Positions 36,940 to 47,120 of a DNA stretch of 64,000 nucleotides are shown one piece after another. The DNA is from an uncultured Luminiphilus sp. Lineage in GTDB: Bacteria > Pseudomonadota > Gammaproteobacteria > Pseudomonadales > Halieaceae. Position 1 is the first letter of the stretch. The number at the start of each line of letters is the position of its first letter. The stretch is taken from the NCBI GenBank assembly GCA_938091995.1, contig CALKNZ010000006.1:1-64000 (forward strand). The letters run 5' to 3'. Below the pieces are notes generated by a model that was not told the origin of the DNA, did not search any database, and saw nothing but the letters and a program-made list of their open reading frames with translations. The translations under genes and the position numbers were made by a program.

Positions 36940-39735
36940 TTACATTCCCACGGCTATGGCACTAGACGGACGGATTTCGACAGCCGTTACCTTGTACTCG
37001 GGACAGTTGGTCGCCCAATCTGAGTTATCGGTCGTGATCACGTTGGTGCCGCTGACCGGGTGGTGAAAGGTGGTGTACACAACACCCGCAGGAATGTCAC
37101 TGCTAATGTGGGCCCTCATGCGGGTGCTGCCTGCACGGCTGGCCACTTCGATCCAGTCTCCATCTGACACACCCCTTAACTCAGCGTCTGCCTCGTGTAT
37201 TTCCAGAATATCCTCCGCGTGCCAAACTGTGTTGTCGGTGCGCCGCGTTTGCGCCCCAACGTTGTACTGACTCAATATTCTGCCTGTTGTCAGCAACAAC
37301 GGGAATTTTCGCGTTGAACGCTCGTCAGTGGGCACATAGGGCGTCGTGATAAATTGGCCTTCTCCTCGGACAAAGCGCTGAGCGTGCATAATCGGCGTGC
37401 CCTCCGGCGCCTGCTCGTTGCACGGCCACTGAATGCTCCCGAGCTCGTCTAGCAGATCGAATGAGACTCCGGCAAAGGTGGGAGTGAGCGCTGCAATTTC
37501 ATCCATGATCTCAGAGGCACTGGCATAATCCATGGCGTAACCCATCGCCTCGCTGAGAGCGCAAGTCACCTGCCACTCCGCCATGCCTGAGGCGGGAGGT
37601 ACGACTGGCCGTACACGATTGATTCGGCGCTCCGCATTGGTGAAGGTGCCGTCCTTTTCCAAAAAAGAGGTACCGGGTAGAAATACGTGAGCGAATTTAG
37701 AGGTTTCATTCAAAAATAAGTCTTGAACAATCACGCAGTCCATGGCGTTCAGCGCATCTGCAACATGCTGGGAGTTGGGATCTGATTGGGCAATGTCCTC
37801 GCCCTGAATGTAGATCCCGCGAAATTGTCCAGAGACAGCTGCATCGAGCATATTGGGAATACGCATACCCGGCTCTTCGCGCAAATCGACACCCCAAAGC
37901 GCAGTAAATTGCTCCCGAACCGTGTCATCAGAGACGTGTCGATAGCCACTAAATTCGTGGGGGAAGGAACCCATATCACAGGCACCCTGCACATTGTTTT
38001 GACCACGCAGCGGGTTCACGCCGACACCATCACGGCCAATATTACCGGTCGCCATGGCCAAATTCGCCATGGCCATGACCATGGTTGAGCCCTGTGAATG
38101 CTCGGTCACACCAAGTCCGTAGTAAATGGCACCATTGCCGGCTTTAGCGTAAGTCGCCGCCGCCGAACGGATGGCTTCTGCCGGCACACCGCTGACTTCA
38201 GCGAGACTTTCCGGGCTATTTTCGGAGAGCGTAATGAACCGCCGCCAGGCGTTGAACGAAGCCACATCACAACGTTCCTGAACAAAAGCCTCATCAATCC
38301 AGCCTTCAGTCGCAATAACATGGGCCAAAGCATTAACAACGGCTACGTTAGTCCCAGGCTGCAGCTGAAGATGCTCAGTTGCTTTGATGTGTGGTGATTG
38401 CACGAGATCGATAGAGCGGGGATCAATAACAATAAGCTTGGCACCCTCTCGCAGCCGTCGCTTCATGCGCGACCCAAAAACGGGATGGGCATCGGTGGGG
38501 TTAGCGCCAATGACCATAATGACATCGGCCTTCTGAACTGACGCAAAATCTTGAGTACCGGCACTGGTACCAAACGTCTGCTTCAAACCATAACCCGTTG
38601 GTGAATGGCAGACCCTGGCACAGGTGTCCACATTATTGGTACGCAGCGATGCCCGAACCATTTTTTGCACCACATAAACTTCTTCATTGGTACAGCGCGA
38701 GGATGTAATACCACCCAATGCATCAATACCATGCTGCTGCTGAATGGCTTTAAAGCGATCAGCGGCAAAGGCAATCGCCTCGGGCCAGTCAACTTCCCGC
38801 CATTCACTGTCGGTAGTTTCTCGAACCAAAGGACGGGTAATGCGATCAGAGTGCGTGGCATAACCCCAAGCAAAACGGCCCTTCACACAGGAGTGCCCAG
38901 AGTTGGCTCCACCGTGCTTATCGGGAACCATGCGCACCAGCTCATCACCGCGCAGCTCGGCCACAAAGGAACAGCCGACGCCACAATAAGCGCAGGTTGT
39001 TTTAACTTTACGAGTAGGAACACCCAAGTTGATCACTTGCTTCTCTTGCAGCGTTGCTGTCGGGCAGGCCTGTACGCAGGCGCCACAAGAGACGCATTCG
39101 CTGTCGAGAAACGCATTTTCCTCACTGGGAGAAACCTTGGATTCAAAGCCCCGGGCAGCGATAGTTAAGGCGAAAGTACCCTGAACTTCAGAGCAAGCAC
39201 GAACACAGCGACTACAAACAATGCATTTGCTTGCGTCAAAACTGAAATAGGGGTTGGAATTATCGGTACTGGCGGCCAAGTGGTTAGAGCCTTCCTCATA
39301 ACGCACTGAACGCAACCCCACCACGCCCGCCATGTCCTGGAGTTCGCAGTCACCGTTGGCTGAACAGGTTAAACAGTCCAACGGATGGTCTGAAATATAC
39401 AATTCCATGACGCCTTTTCGCAGCTTGTCCAAGCGGGTTGTTTGAGTTTTTACGGACATGCCGTCTTCGCAGGGTGTGGTGCATGAAGCAGGCGTTCCTT
39501 TGCGTCCCTCAACCTCCACTAGACAAAGGCGGCAAGAACCAAAGGCATCGAGACTGTCGGTTGCACACAGCTTGGGGATTTGCGTGCCTGCAAGGCTCGC
39601 CGCCCGCATAATCGATGTGCCCGCAGGAACGTCGACGGCATTGCCATCAATATGGACGGTGACCGTGCTCTCTGAGAGTGTTGCAGGCGTACCCAGATCC
39701 AGATCTTCAATGGCGATCTCTATCGGTTTATTCAT
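36940..39735 (-). CDS. fdsA: NAD-dependent formate dehydrogenase, molybdopterin alpha subunit
   Basis: 2Fe-2S plus 4Fe-4S N-domain (CRLCLVEVEG, CIVCSRCVRACSEVQG, CVSCGACVQACPTATL), CAYCGVGC, Mo-ligand CARVCHSPT. Confidence 0.95.
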   Translation of the reverse strand: MNKPIEIAIEDLDLGTPATLSESTVTVHIDGNAVDVPAGTSIMRAASLAGTQIPKLCATDSLDAFGSCRLCLVEVEGRKGTPASCTTPCEDGMSVKTQTTRLDKLRKGVMELYISDHPLDCLTCSANGDCELQDMAGVVGLRSVRYEEGSNHLAASTDNSNPYFSFDASKCIVCSRCVRACSEVQGTFALTIAARGFESKVSPSEENAFLDSECVSCGACVQACPTATLQEKQVINLGVPTRKVKTTCAYCGVGCSFVAELRGDELVRMVPDKHGGANSGHSCVKGRFAWGYATHSDRITRPLVRETTDSEWREVDWPEAIAFAADRFKAIQQQHGIDALGGITSSRCTNEEVYVVQKMVRASLRTNNVDTCARVCHSPTGYGLKQTFGTSAGTQDFASVQKADVIMVIGANPTDAHPVFGSRMKRRLREGAKLIVIDPRSIDLVQSPHIKATEHLQLQPGTNVAVVNALAHVIATEGWIDEAFVQERCDVASFNAWRRFITLSENSPESLAEVSGVPAEAIRSAAATYAKAGNGAIYYGLGVTEHSQGSTMVMAMANLAMATGNIGRDGVGVNPLRGQNNVQGACDMGSFPHEFSGYRHVSDDTVREQFTALWGVDLREEPGMRIPNMLDAAVSGQFRGIYIQGEDIAQSDPNSQHVADALNAMDCVIVQDLFLNETSKFAHVFLPGTSFLEKDGTFTNAERRINRVRPVVPPASGMAEWQVTCALSEAMGYAMDYASASEIMDEIAALTPTFAGVSFDLLDELGSIQWPCNEQAPEGTPIMHAQRFVRGEGQFITTPYVPTDERSTRKFPLLLTTGRILSQYNVGAQTRRTDNTVWHAEDILEIHEADAELRGVSDGDWIEVASRAGSTRMRAHISSDIPAGVVYTTFHHPVSGTNVITTDNSDWATNCPEYKVTAVEIRPSSAIAVGM

Positions 39736-41308
39736 GGACTGCTCCTTGAGTGGCAGCATCGACTCGAGCCGCCACACGCTTAAAGTCTTCCGGAAACTGG
39801 TCTAATGCACTCAACACAGGTTGTGGCGTCAAGCCTCCCATGGCGCACAGAGAGCCCTGAGTCATCACATCGCAAAGATCGCGTAGCAGTTGTTCCGTAT
39901 TCTCTGGGGCATCGGAGGCCAATAAATTGTCTATGACCTCAACGCCGCGAACGGCACCAATGCGACAGGGCGTACACTTCCCGCATGACTCCTCGACACA
40001 AAATTCCATCGCGAAACGCGCCTGCTCGGCCATATCTACCGAGTCATCAAAGACAACAAGACCACCGTGGCCCAGCATGGCGCCCTGCGCGGCAAGGGTT
40101 TCATACGCCATGGGCACCTGCAACTTATCAGCCGGTAAATAAGCACCCAACGGTCCACCCACCTGCACTGCTTTCAAAGGCCTCCCGGATTTGGTGCCCT
40201 GCCCCAAATCAAAGATGAGTTCATGGGCCGAAATGCCAAAAGCCACTTCGACAATGCCTCCTCGAGCAATATTTCCAGCCAGCTGAAAAACCTGTGTGCC
40301 ACGAGAGCGCTCTTGTCCCAGTGCCGCATAGGCTTCTGCACCCCGGGCAAGAATCGAAGGTACACTGGCGATCGTCAGTACATTATTGATCACCGTTGGC
40401 GTACCAAAAAGGCCTTCGATAGCAGGCAGCGGAGGCTTGGCCCGCACAGTCCCTCGACGTCCCTCAAGGCTTTCAAGCATGGCCGTTTCTTCACCGCAAA
40501 CGTAAGAGCCTGCGCCGACGCGTACGCTAACATCGAAGTCGCAAGCAGAGCCTAAGATGCCCCGCCCTAGCCAACCCCGATCCCTCGCCTTTGCAATAGC
40601 TTCGTTCATAACCGCAATGGCCGCCGGATACTCGGACCTCAAATAAATCATGCCCCGATCAGCCCCTACAGCGTGGGCAGCAATCGCCATACCTTCCAGA
40701 AGGCAAAAAGGATCGCCCTCCATCAACATGCGATCTGCAAAAGTACCGCTGTCACCCTCGTCAGCGTTAACGCAAATGTACTTATGACAGGGGGCGTCTA
40801 TCGGATCGCCTTTATGAGGCACGGGGACTTGCTGAGCCACGGTCTGCCATTTAATACCCGTTGGAAATCCAGCACCACCCCGTCCTCTAAGACCCGACTC
40901 AGTCACGGCCTGAACCACCGTTGCAGGACTCAGCTCTAGGGCTCGCTGCAAACCCACCATACCGCCGTGGGCTAGGTAGTCATCGGCATCAACGGGGTCA
41001 ATAATACCCACCCGTTCATAAATCCAGCGGTTTTGACAGGCTAGATAATCTAGCTCTTCGACGACGCCAAGAAAGTTTTCCGCGGTGTCCGAGAGGCCAT
41101 CGGCCTCTAGGTCGCAAACCTGAACATTGCCCCAGCCTACCCGCTTGCCATCTCGTGAATCAGCACATTCGACCAGGGGTTCGAGCCACAATAAACCACG
41201 ACTGCCGGTGCGCACCACATGTTCACCCCGGGCTTCCAGTGCCGTCGCAACGGCATCGGCGCCTACGGAGAGAGCCGCTGCGTCTCGGGGCACAAACCAA
41301 ACGGTCAT
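39728..41308 (-). CDS. fdsB: NAD-dependent formate dehydrogenase beta subunit (FMN/NAD and Fe-S)
   Basis: GLRGRGGAGFPTGIKW, CNADEGDSGTFADR, ESCGKCTPCRIG. Confidence 0.95.
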   Translation of the reverse strand: MTVWFVPRDAAALSVGADAVATALEARGEHVVRTGSRGLLWLEPLVECADSRDGKRVGWGNVQVCDLEADGLSDTAENFLGVVEELDYLACQNRWIYERVGIIDPVDADDYLAHGGMVGLQRALELSPATVVQAVTESGLRGRGGAGFPTGIKWQTVAQQVPVPHKGDPIDAPCHKYICVNADEGDSGTFADRMLMEGDPFCLLEGMAIAAHAVGADRGMIYLRSEYPAAIAVMNEAIAKARDRGWLGRGILGSACDFDVSVRVGAGSYVCGEETAMLESLEGRRGTVRAKPPLPAIEGLFGTPTVINNVLTIASVPSILARGAEAYAALGQERSRGTQVFQLAGNIARGGIVEVAFGISAHELIFDLGQGTKSGRPLKAVQVGGPLGAYLPADKLQVPMAYETLAAQGAMLGHGGLVVFDDSVDMAEQARFAMEFCVEESCGKCTPCRIGAVRGVEVIDNLLASDAPENTEQLLRDLCDVMTQGSLCAMGGLTPQPVLSALDQFPEDFKRVAARVDAATQGAVHE

Positions 41309-41802
41309 CGCGTTGCCTCCGTCACATTTTGAGCAGCCTCAACAGCAGACTTTAGTGTTGCGACGTTAGCGCGCCCAATGAGCTGATCATTAACCAATGC
41401 TGCTGGTCCCAAGGCACAGTTGCCCAAGCAAAACACCGGTTCGTCGGTACCGGTTGCGGCGGCCAACTTGGGGTCTGCTGCGCAGGCTTCACTCCAAGCA
41501 GCAGCCAGTCCTCTACCACCCACAGCTTGGCAAGCTTCTGCTGCGCACAAGCGAACGGAAATTGCGGGCGGTGGCGATTTCTTGAGATCACTGTAGTAAG
41601 AAAAGACGCCATGAACATCTGCCCGAGTTACATTACAAACCTCTGCGACAACAGCAACGGCACCTTCAGGCACATAACCATAGTGTCCCTGTACCGCTTG
41701 CAAGCATAACAATACAGGCCCCGGTTCTCGATCAGCGATGGGGGTCAGTAAATCCTTCAACGCTGCAATCTGCTCGCTCGTTTTTATCGGTGAATCCGTC
41801 AC
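41305..41802 (-). CDS. fdsG: NAD-dependent formate dehydrogenase gamma subunit (NuoE-like)
   Basis: HGVFSYYSDLKKSPPPAISVRLCAAEACQA, VFCLGNCALGPAALVND. Confidence 0.92.
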   Translation of the reverse strand: MTDSPIKTSEQIAALKDLLTPIADREPGPVLLCLQAVQGHYGYVPEGAVAVVAEVCNVTRADVHGVFSYYSDLKKSPPPAISVRLCAAEACQAVGGRGLAAAWSEACAADPKLAAATGTDEPVFCLGNCALGPAALVNDQLIGRANVATLKSAVEAAQNVTEATR

Positions 41803-42644
41803 AGTTTTACCCGTCCCTTGCCTGAATACACATTTAACCGGTCATCGCGTGTAAAGCCAATCAACACCAAACCATGGGCCCTAGCAAGATCCACCGCCAA
41901 GGTCGTGGGACCCGAGACCGCGACAATCGCCGCAACGCTGGCACTCAAAGCCTTAGTGACAATTTCATACGATACACGACCGCTTACCACGAGTATGTGA
42001 TCGGTAAGGGGGAAGTTTCCCTCCAGAAACGCATTGCCAAGGACTTTGTCGACGGCATTATGTCGTCCGACGTCTTCCCGGACGACTAGCAGCTGATTAT
42101 CGGGACCGGCCAAAGCCGCGGCGTGAAGGGAACCCGTAAGATCAAACATCTTTTGCTCGGATCGCATGCTATTAATCAGCGCATGGGCGACTTGCGGCGT
42201 GATTACCCAGTCTGCAGTGTGCAGCGCCACTTTGGGTTGCGGCGTGGTAGCCAGTACATCACTGCTACAGACCCCGCAGGAGCTTGAGGTCAAATAAGCT
42301 CTTGGCCTGGGCGGGACAACGCCGACGCCCAGTTCAGCAAGCACCGTGTCTACGGCCGATTCTCCGTCAACGCCCCAATGACGTAGCTCAGAAGCACCCA
42401 CCCGTTCGACACTAATAATATCTGCCGGCGCCATGATTTCAGCTTCACTCAACAGCCATCCCACCGCCAGTTCTTCGTCGTGTCCCGGCGTACGCATGGT
42501 TGTCAGCAAAGTTTTTTGGTCAACTGAAATTGCCAGCGGCGCCTCAACAACAACGCGATCAAACTGGTCAATCGAACGCGTAGTCGTTGCCGTCACGTCA
42601 TTGACGCGAAGCATGGGCCTTGAATCGGTTGAGTGAGCTGGCAT
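41799..42644 (-). CDS. fdhD: Formate dehydrogenase accessory sulfurtransferase FdhD
   Basis: TSSSCGVCSSD, VREDVGRHNAVDKVLG, SGRVSYEIVTKA. Confidence 0.93.
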   Translation of the reverse strand: MPAHSTDSRPMLRVNDVTATTTRSIDQFDRVVVEAPLAISVDQKTLLTTMRTPGHDEELAVGWLLSEAEIMAPADIISVERVGASELRHWGVDGESAVDTVLAELGVGVVPPRPRAYLTSSSCGVCSSDVLATTPQPKVALHTADWVITPQVAHALINSMRSEQKMFDLTGSLHAAALAGPDNQLLVVREDVGRHNAVDKVLGNAFLEGNFPLTDHILVVSGRVSYEIVTKALSASVAAIVAVSGPTTLAVDLARAHGLVLIGFTRDDRLNVYSGKGRVKL

Positions 42645-44330
42645 CTAGAAGAGCCCGGTTACTTGTCCGTTTACAACGTCAATATTTTCACTGGCAGGCA
42701 CTTTAGGCAGGCCAGGCATGGTCATAACATCACCACAGACCACCACCACAAAACCGGCGCCCACTGACAGTCTGATTTCTCGGATATCCATCACGTGACC
42801 TGAAGGGGCTCCTTTTAGCTGAGGGTCTGTAGAAAACGAGTAAGGCGTTTTCGCGATACAAACCGGCATTCCCCCATAGCCCTCTGCTTCGAGTTCTTTG
42901 AGTCGATTGCGAACTTTTCCGCTAATCGTCACTTCGCTAGCCCCATAGACCTTGGTCGCGACCGCTTCAATTTTTTCTATCAGTGTCGCAGAGTCTGGGT
43001 AAACAAACGTGTCATGACCAGCGTTGGCAGCCTTATCATCGGCATCACAAACTTCGGCGACCATACGCGCGAGATCTGCTGCGCCTGCACCACCGTTTGC
43101 CCAGTGACTAGCGATGGCAACCCGCACACCCATAGCTTCTACACGCTCTACTAACAGGGCCAGTTCAGCCTCAGAATCACTGACGAACTGGTTAATCGAA
43201 ACGATCGGTGTGACTCCGTAGTTATCACGAATATTTTTAACATGACGCTCAAGGTTGACCATTCCCGCCGCAAGGGCTTCGAGGTTTTCGTCGTTGAGGT
43301 TTTCTTTAGCAACACCACCGTGAAATTTCAAAGCCCTGATGGTTGCCACTAACACGGCCACGGATGGCCTCAAATTTGCGGAGCGGCACTTAATATCGAT
43401 GAATTTCTCAGCCCCCAAATCGGCGCCAAAGCCGGCTTCGGTGACAACATATTCCGCCAAACGCAGAGCCCCCGTAGTCGCAATAACGCTGTTGCAGCCG
43501 TGGGCAATATTGGCGAAAGGTCCACCGTGAACAAACGCGGGAGTTCCTTCCAAGGTTTGCACCAGATTTGGCGCTAGCGCATCTTTGAGTACCGCTGTCA
43601 GCGCTCCTTCGGCCTTTAGATCAGAGGCACGAACAGGGGTTTTCTCCCGCGTGTAACCCACTACAATGCGCCCAATACGCGCCTTGAGATCGGCGAGGTC
43701 GGTTGCGAGGCAAAAGATAGCCATAATTTCTGAGGCCACGACGATATCGAAACCATCTTGTCTTGGGTAACCATTACCAACCCCACCCATAGCCACCGTG
43801 ATGTCTCTCAGCGCTCTATCATTCATGTCCAACACCCGTTTCCAGGTAACGCGACGGACATCGATACCGAGGGCATTTCCGTGGTGAATATGATTATCGA
43901 GTAACGCTGACAGCAAGTTGTTGGCGACCCCAATGGCATGCAAATCGCCGTTAAAGTGGAGATTGATATCCTCCATAGGAATCACTTGGGCGTAGCCACC
44001 GCCAGCAGCACCGCCCTTCATACCAAACACCGGGCCGAGTGACGGCTCCCGAAGGCAAATCATGGCGTCCTTACCAATGTGCCGCAGCGCATCGCCCAGA
44101 CCCACGGTAGTCGTTGTCTTACCTTCACCCGATGGGGTTGGACTGATCGCAGTGACCAAAACCATCCGCGCCGAAGGCCTGATAGGCTGCTCCAATAACC
44201 AATTTAGATTGATTTTACCCTTGGTGCGACCGTAGGGCTCCAATGCCTCTTCAGGTATTGACAGGCCTTTCGCAATGTCAGCGATGGGCTGCGGGGTTGC
44301 CGCCTGGGCAATATCGATATCACTAGGCAT
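42645..44330 (-). CDS. fhs: Formate-tetrahydrofolate ligase
   Basis: [58 protein letters not shown]. Confidence 0.96.
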   Translation of the reverse strand: MPSDIDIAQAATPQPIADIAKGLSIPEEALEPYGRTKGKINLNWLLEQPIRPSARMVLVTAISPTPSGEGKTTTTVGLGDALRHIGKDAMICLREPSLGPVFGMKGGAAGGGYAQVIPMEDINLHFNGDLHAIGVANNLLSALLDNHIHHGNALGIDVRRVTWKRVLDMNDRALRDITVAMGGVGNGYPRQDGFDIVVASEIMAIFCLATDLADLKARIGRIVVGYTREKTPVRASDLKAEGALTAVLKDALAPNLVQTLEGTPAFVHGGPFANIAHGCNSVIATTGALRLAEYVVTEAGFGADLGAEKFIDIKCRSANLRPSVAVLVATIRALKFHGGVAKENLNDENLEALAAGMVNLERHVKNIRDNYGVTPIVSINQFVSDSEAELALLVERVEAMGVRVAIASHWANGGAGAADLARMVAEVCDADDKAANAGHDTFVYPDSATLIEKIEAVATKVYGASEVTISGKVRNRLKELEAEGYGGMPVCIAKTPYSFSTDPQLKGAPSGHVMDIREIRLSVGAGFVVVVCGDVMTMPGLPKVPASENIDVVNGQVTGLF

Positions 44331-45173
44331 GTTTCACGATTCCTTCAAAATGGTCGTTGGTAAATTACTCGGAACATCCGAGCTTATTCTTGAACTGAGA
44401 GGGGCGCTGAGGCCAAGACCCCCGGATGTTTGCCACTAACGTCTTGGCCTAAACCTTATTCTTTGCACTCTTACCTGCCTTTCGCTTCATCTGGATACTC
44501 AAATGCAAACCCGTCATAAAAGCGGCTTTAATGCTCGATCCCGCTTTCTCTGGTGGTCACCGGTAAATCTAGATTTCCCAACGCCTGAGTACCTTCACTC
44601 AACGTCGCGGTGCTACCCCCACAGAGATAAAGGAGACCTGTACTGAAGCCGGCTATACCTCTCGAACCCGTGCATTATTGGAGACATTATTCGCCATAGC
44701 AATCACAGTTATTGCATTTCGTTATAAGATTATGCCGGCGCCATGACCTACCCCGGCACACTCCCAACACCAGCGCTGCAGCCATAAATGGCTAATTTTC
44801 AGTTTAATATCGAAAAAAATAGACTTTCCGTCATTCGCACAGGCCCCTCTTCGCCCTGAGCTGTTTTTCTATGACCGCTGAACTGTGCATAATCCCGCTA
44901 CATTAAGGTCGTTTTTTTGACTCAAAATGTCGCTCACAAGCGTTTAAATAGCAAAGTTTATGGCGCTTTTTGTAAAGCTGTGGCGATCTGCTCGAGCAGG
45001 TCAGCCCCCAGGGTAAGTTTGGGCCTTTTCAACCGATAATCCAATCCGTTATTAGACTAAAACGCACTGGCTGAACATTGGGTAAAACTGCGGGCGCAGA
45101 CAGCGCCTAACTGAGCTAAAATTAGCATTAACGGCAGGAACACAAGCCAAATACCGAATTGGGAGCAGCAACA

Positions 45174-47042
45174 GTGGCGAGCACATGGGATCTTTTGATC
45201 AAGGGCGCAACATTCTTCGACGGCAGCGGTGATCTTCCCGCAGTACAGGACCTAGCGGTTCGGGGAGGCAAAGTCGTGGCCAGAGGCGAAAACCTTCCCG
45301 CCGGGCATGCAGAAAACGTCGTTGAGGCCGCAGGCCAATGGCTTATGCCAGGGTTGCTAGACATCCATACACACCTTGATCTTGAGGTCGACGTAGAGCC
45401 CGCATTACCCGAGGTTGTTCGGCACGGTACAACGACCGTGGTCGTAGGTAATTGCAGCCTGGGGACCAGCTTTGGCAGCCAAAAGACCGGGGATCAAGAG
45501 CCTATCGTTGACTGCTTTACTCGCGTTGAAAATATACCGAAAGCCGTCTTGCGCAAAGTGTCTGAAAAAATTACTTGGGACAACACCGGCGATTATATGG
45601 ATCATTTTGCCGACCTGCCTCTGGGCCCCAATGTTGCAACCTTCGTTCCCCATTCAATGCTGCGCATCGAGGCCATGGGTTTAGATGCAAGCGTCACTCG
45701 AAAACCGACTGAGAGTGAAATGGTGAAGATGGAAACGCTACTAGAAACCGCCATGCAACAGGGTTACATGGGACTGAGTACCGACGGCCTCCCTTTTCAT
45801 TACCTATCAAACGACCCCAATACCGCTAAACGAATACCCACCCAGTTCGCCAGCTTCAGAGAACTTCGCCGCCTGCTAAAAGTGGTGCGTAAATATGATC
45901 GCGTCTGGCAAACGACGCCCATACTTGAAAACCGCCTGACGGCGCTGTTTTATTTTTCCCTGACCAGCGGGCGACTGTTTGGCAAACCCCTGAAAACGTC
46001 AGCGCTCTCGGCTATGGAAATGACCGCAGCACCAAAATCAGGGCGACTCTTCCTGAAAGTCGCGCGCCTTCTCAATACTTGGTTATTTAAGGGTAAGCTT
46101 CATTTTCAAGCGTTGGGGACAAATTTTAGAGTCTGGTCAGATGGCATTGTGAGTCCGCTATTTGAAGAGATGACAGCGACGTCTCAACTCATTGCTAGAG
46201 AATACGATGATGTTGAGGGACGACAAAAGCTGATGCACGACCCCGACTGGGTGGCGTTGTTTCGCAAGGAATGGATGCACGGTCGCACAGGTGGCGATTT
46301 TGCCAGCTGGAAAACTCGGCATGGCTTTCCTGACAGTCTGGTTGTTCGCGATGCCCAGCAGCTGATATTTGATGGCGCGCCCATTAGTCACTGGGACGGC
46401 GAATCCATGGCGCAAGTCATGGAGCGCGTACAGCGCTTCAAAGCCGGAGACGACACTGCGGCGCGCTCGCGAGCCGAACAAACCGCTTTTGACGAGTTCC
46501 CTGCAATTTTGCGTGACGATGCTGACTTTATGCTCCACATGATGCGTCGCTACGACAAAACCTTCCGATTTTATGCCGACATTGCCAATGCGGGGAACAA
46601 AGCCACACTCGACTATTTACTAGATGATCAGGCATTGCCGGGGTTTAATGATTCTGGGGCTCACATCACAAACATGGCATTCTTCGACAGTAACCTGATG
46701 TCGCTTAAATTGGCCAAAGAGCGTGACGAAGCAACCGTAGCACGGATGGTTCATCGCCTCACCAAGGAACCAGCCACTGTGTTTGGTCTAGATGCTGGCT
46801 CTCTCGCCATTGGTGCCCGTGCCGATATGGTTTTGATTAATCCAAGCGCGCTCGATGACTGGGAACCCGATCAAACACGCGTGCTGGAATACCGTGACAT
46901 CTTCGACCATCAGCAAATGGTCAATCGTCCCAAAGGCATTGTCGCTTCAGTATTTATTAAAGGGGTCTTGGCCTGGGCAAATGGCGAAGCGCAAGAGGCC
47001 TTGGGGCGAGACACTTTAGGTGAGGCACTGCGAGCCGCCTAA
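45174..47042 (+). CDS. Amidohydrolase family protein (N-acyl-D-amino-acid deacylase-like; alternative start 45159)
   Basis: LMPGLLDIHTHLDLEVDVEPALPEVVRHGTTTVVVGNCS; PGFNDSGAHITNM; ARADMVLINP. Confidence 0.88.
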   Translation: MASTWDLLIKGATFFDGSGDLPAVQDLAVRGGKVVARGENLPAGHAENVVEAAGQWLMPGLLDIHTHLDLEVDVEPALPEVVRHGTTTVVVGNCSLGTSFGSQKTGDQEPIVDCFTRVENIPKAVLRKVSEKITWDNTGDYMDHFADLPLGPNVATFVPHSMLRIEAMGLDASVTRKPTESEMVKMETLLETAMQQGYMGLSTDGLPFHYLSNDPNTAKRIPTQFASFRELRRLLKVVRKYDRVWQTTPILENRLTALFYFSLTSGRLFGKPLKTSALSAMEMTAAPKSGRLFLKVARLLNTWLFKGKLHFQALGTNFRVWSDGIVSPLFEEMTATSQLIAREYDDVEGRQKLMHDPDWVALFRKEWMHGRTGGDFASWKTRHGFPDSLVVRDAQQLIFDGAPISHWDGESMAQVMERVQRFKAGDDTAARSRAEQTAFDEFPAILRDDADFMLHMMRRYDKTFRFYADIANAGNKATLDYLLDDQALPGFNDSGAHITNMAFFDSNLMSLKLAKERDEATVARMVHRLTKEPATVFGLDAGSLAIGARADMVLINPSALDDWEPDQTRVLEYRDIFDHQQMVNRPKGIVASVFIKGVLAWANGEAQEALGRDTLGEALRAA

Positions 47043-47120
47043 CAAGGCTGACATTGCAAGCAGCATGAAGCCCGAGGCTGCAAGCGTGAAAGTGAGTGCG
47101 CAGCCAGGGCTAAAGTCCAC

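Noticed and set aside
38605-39168. 187-aa plus-strand ORF
   Set aside because: Antisense to the strongly supported fdsA; no recognisable protein features.
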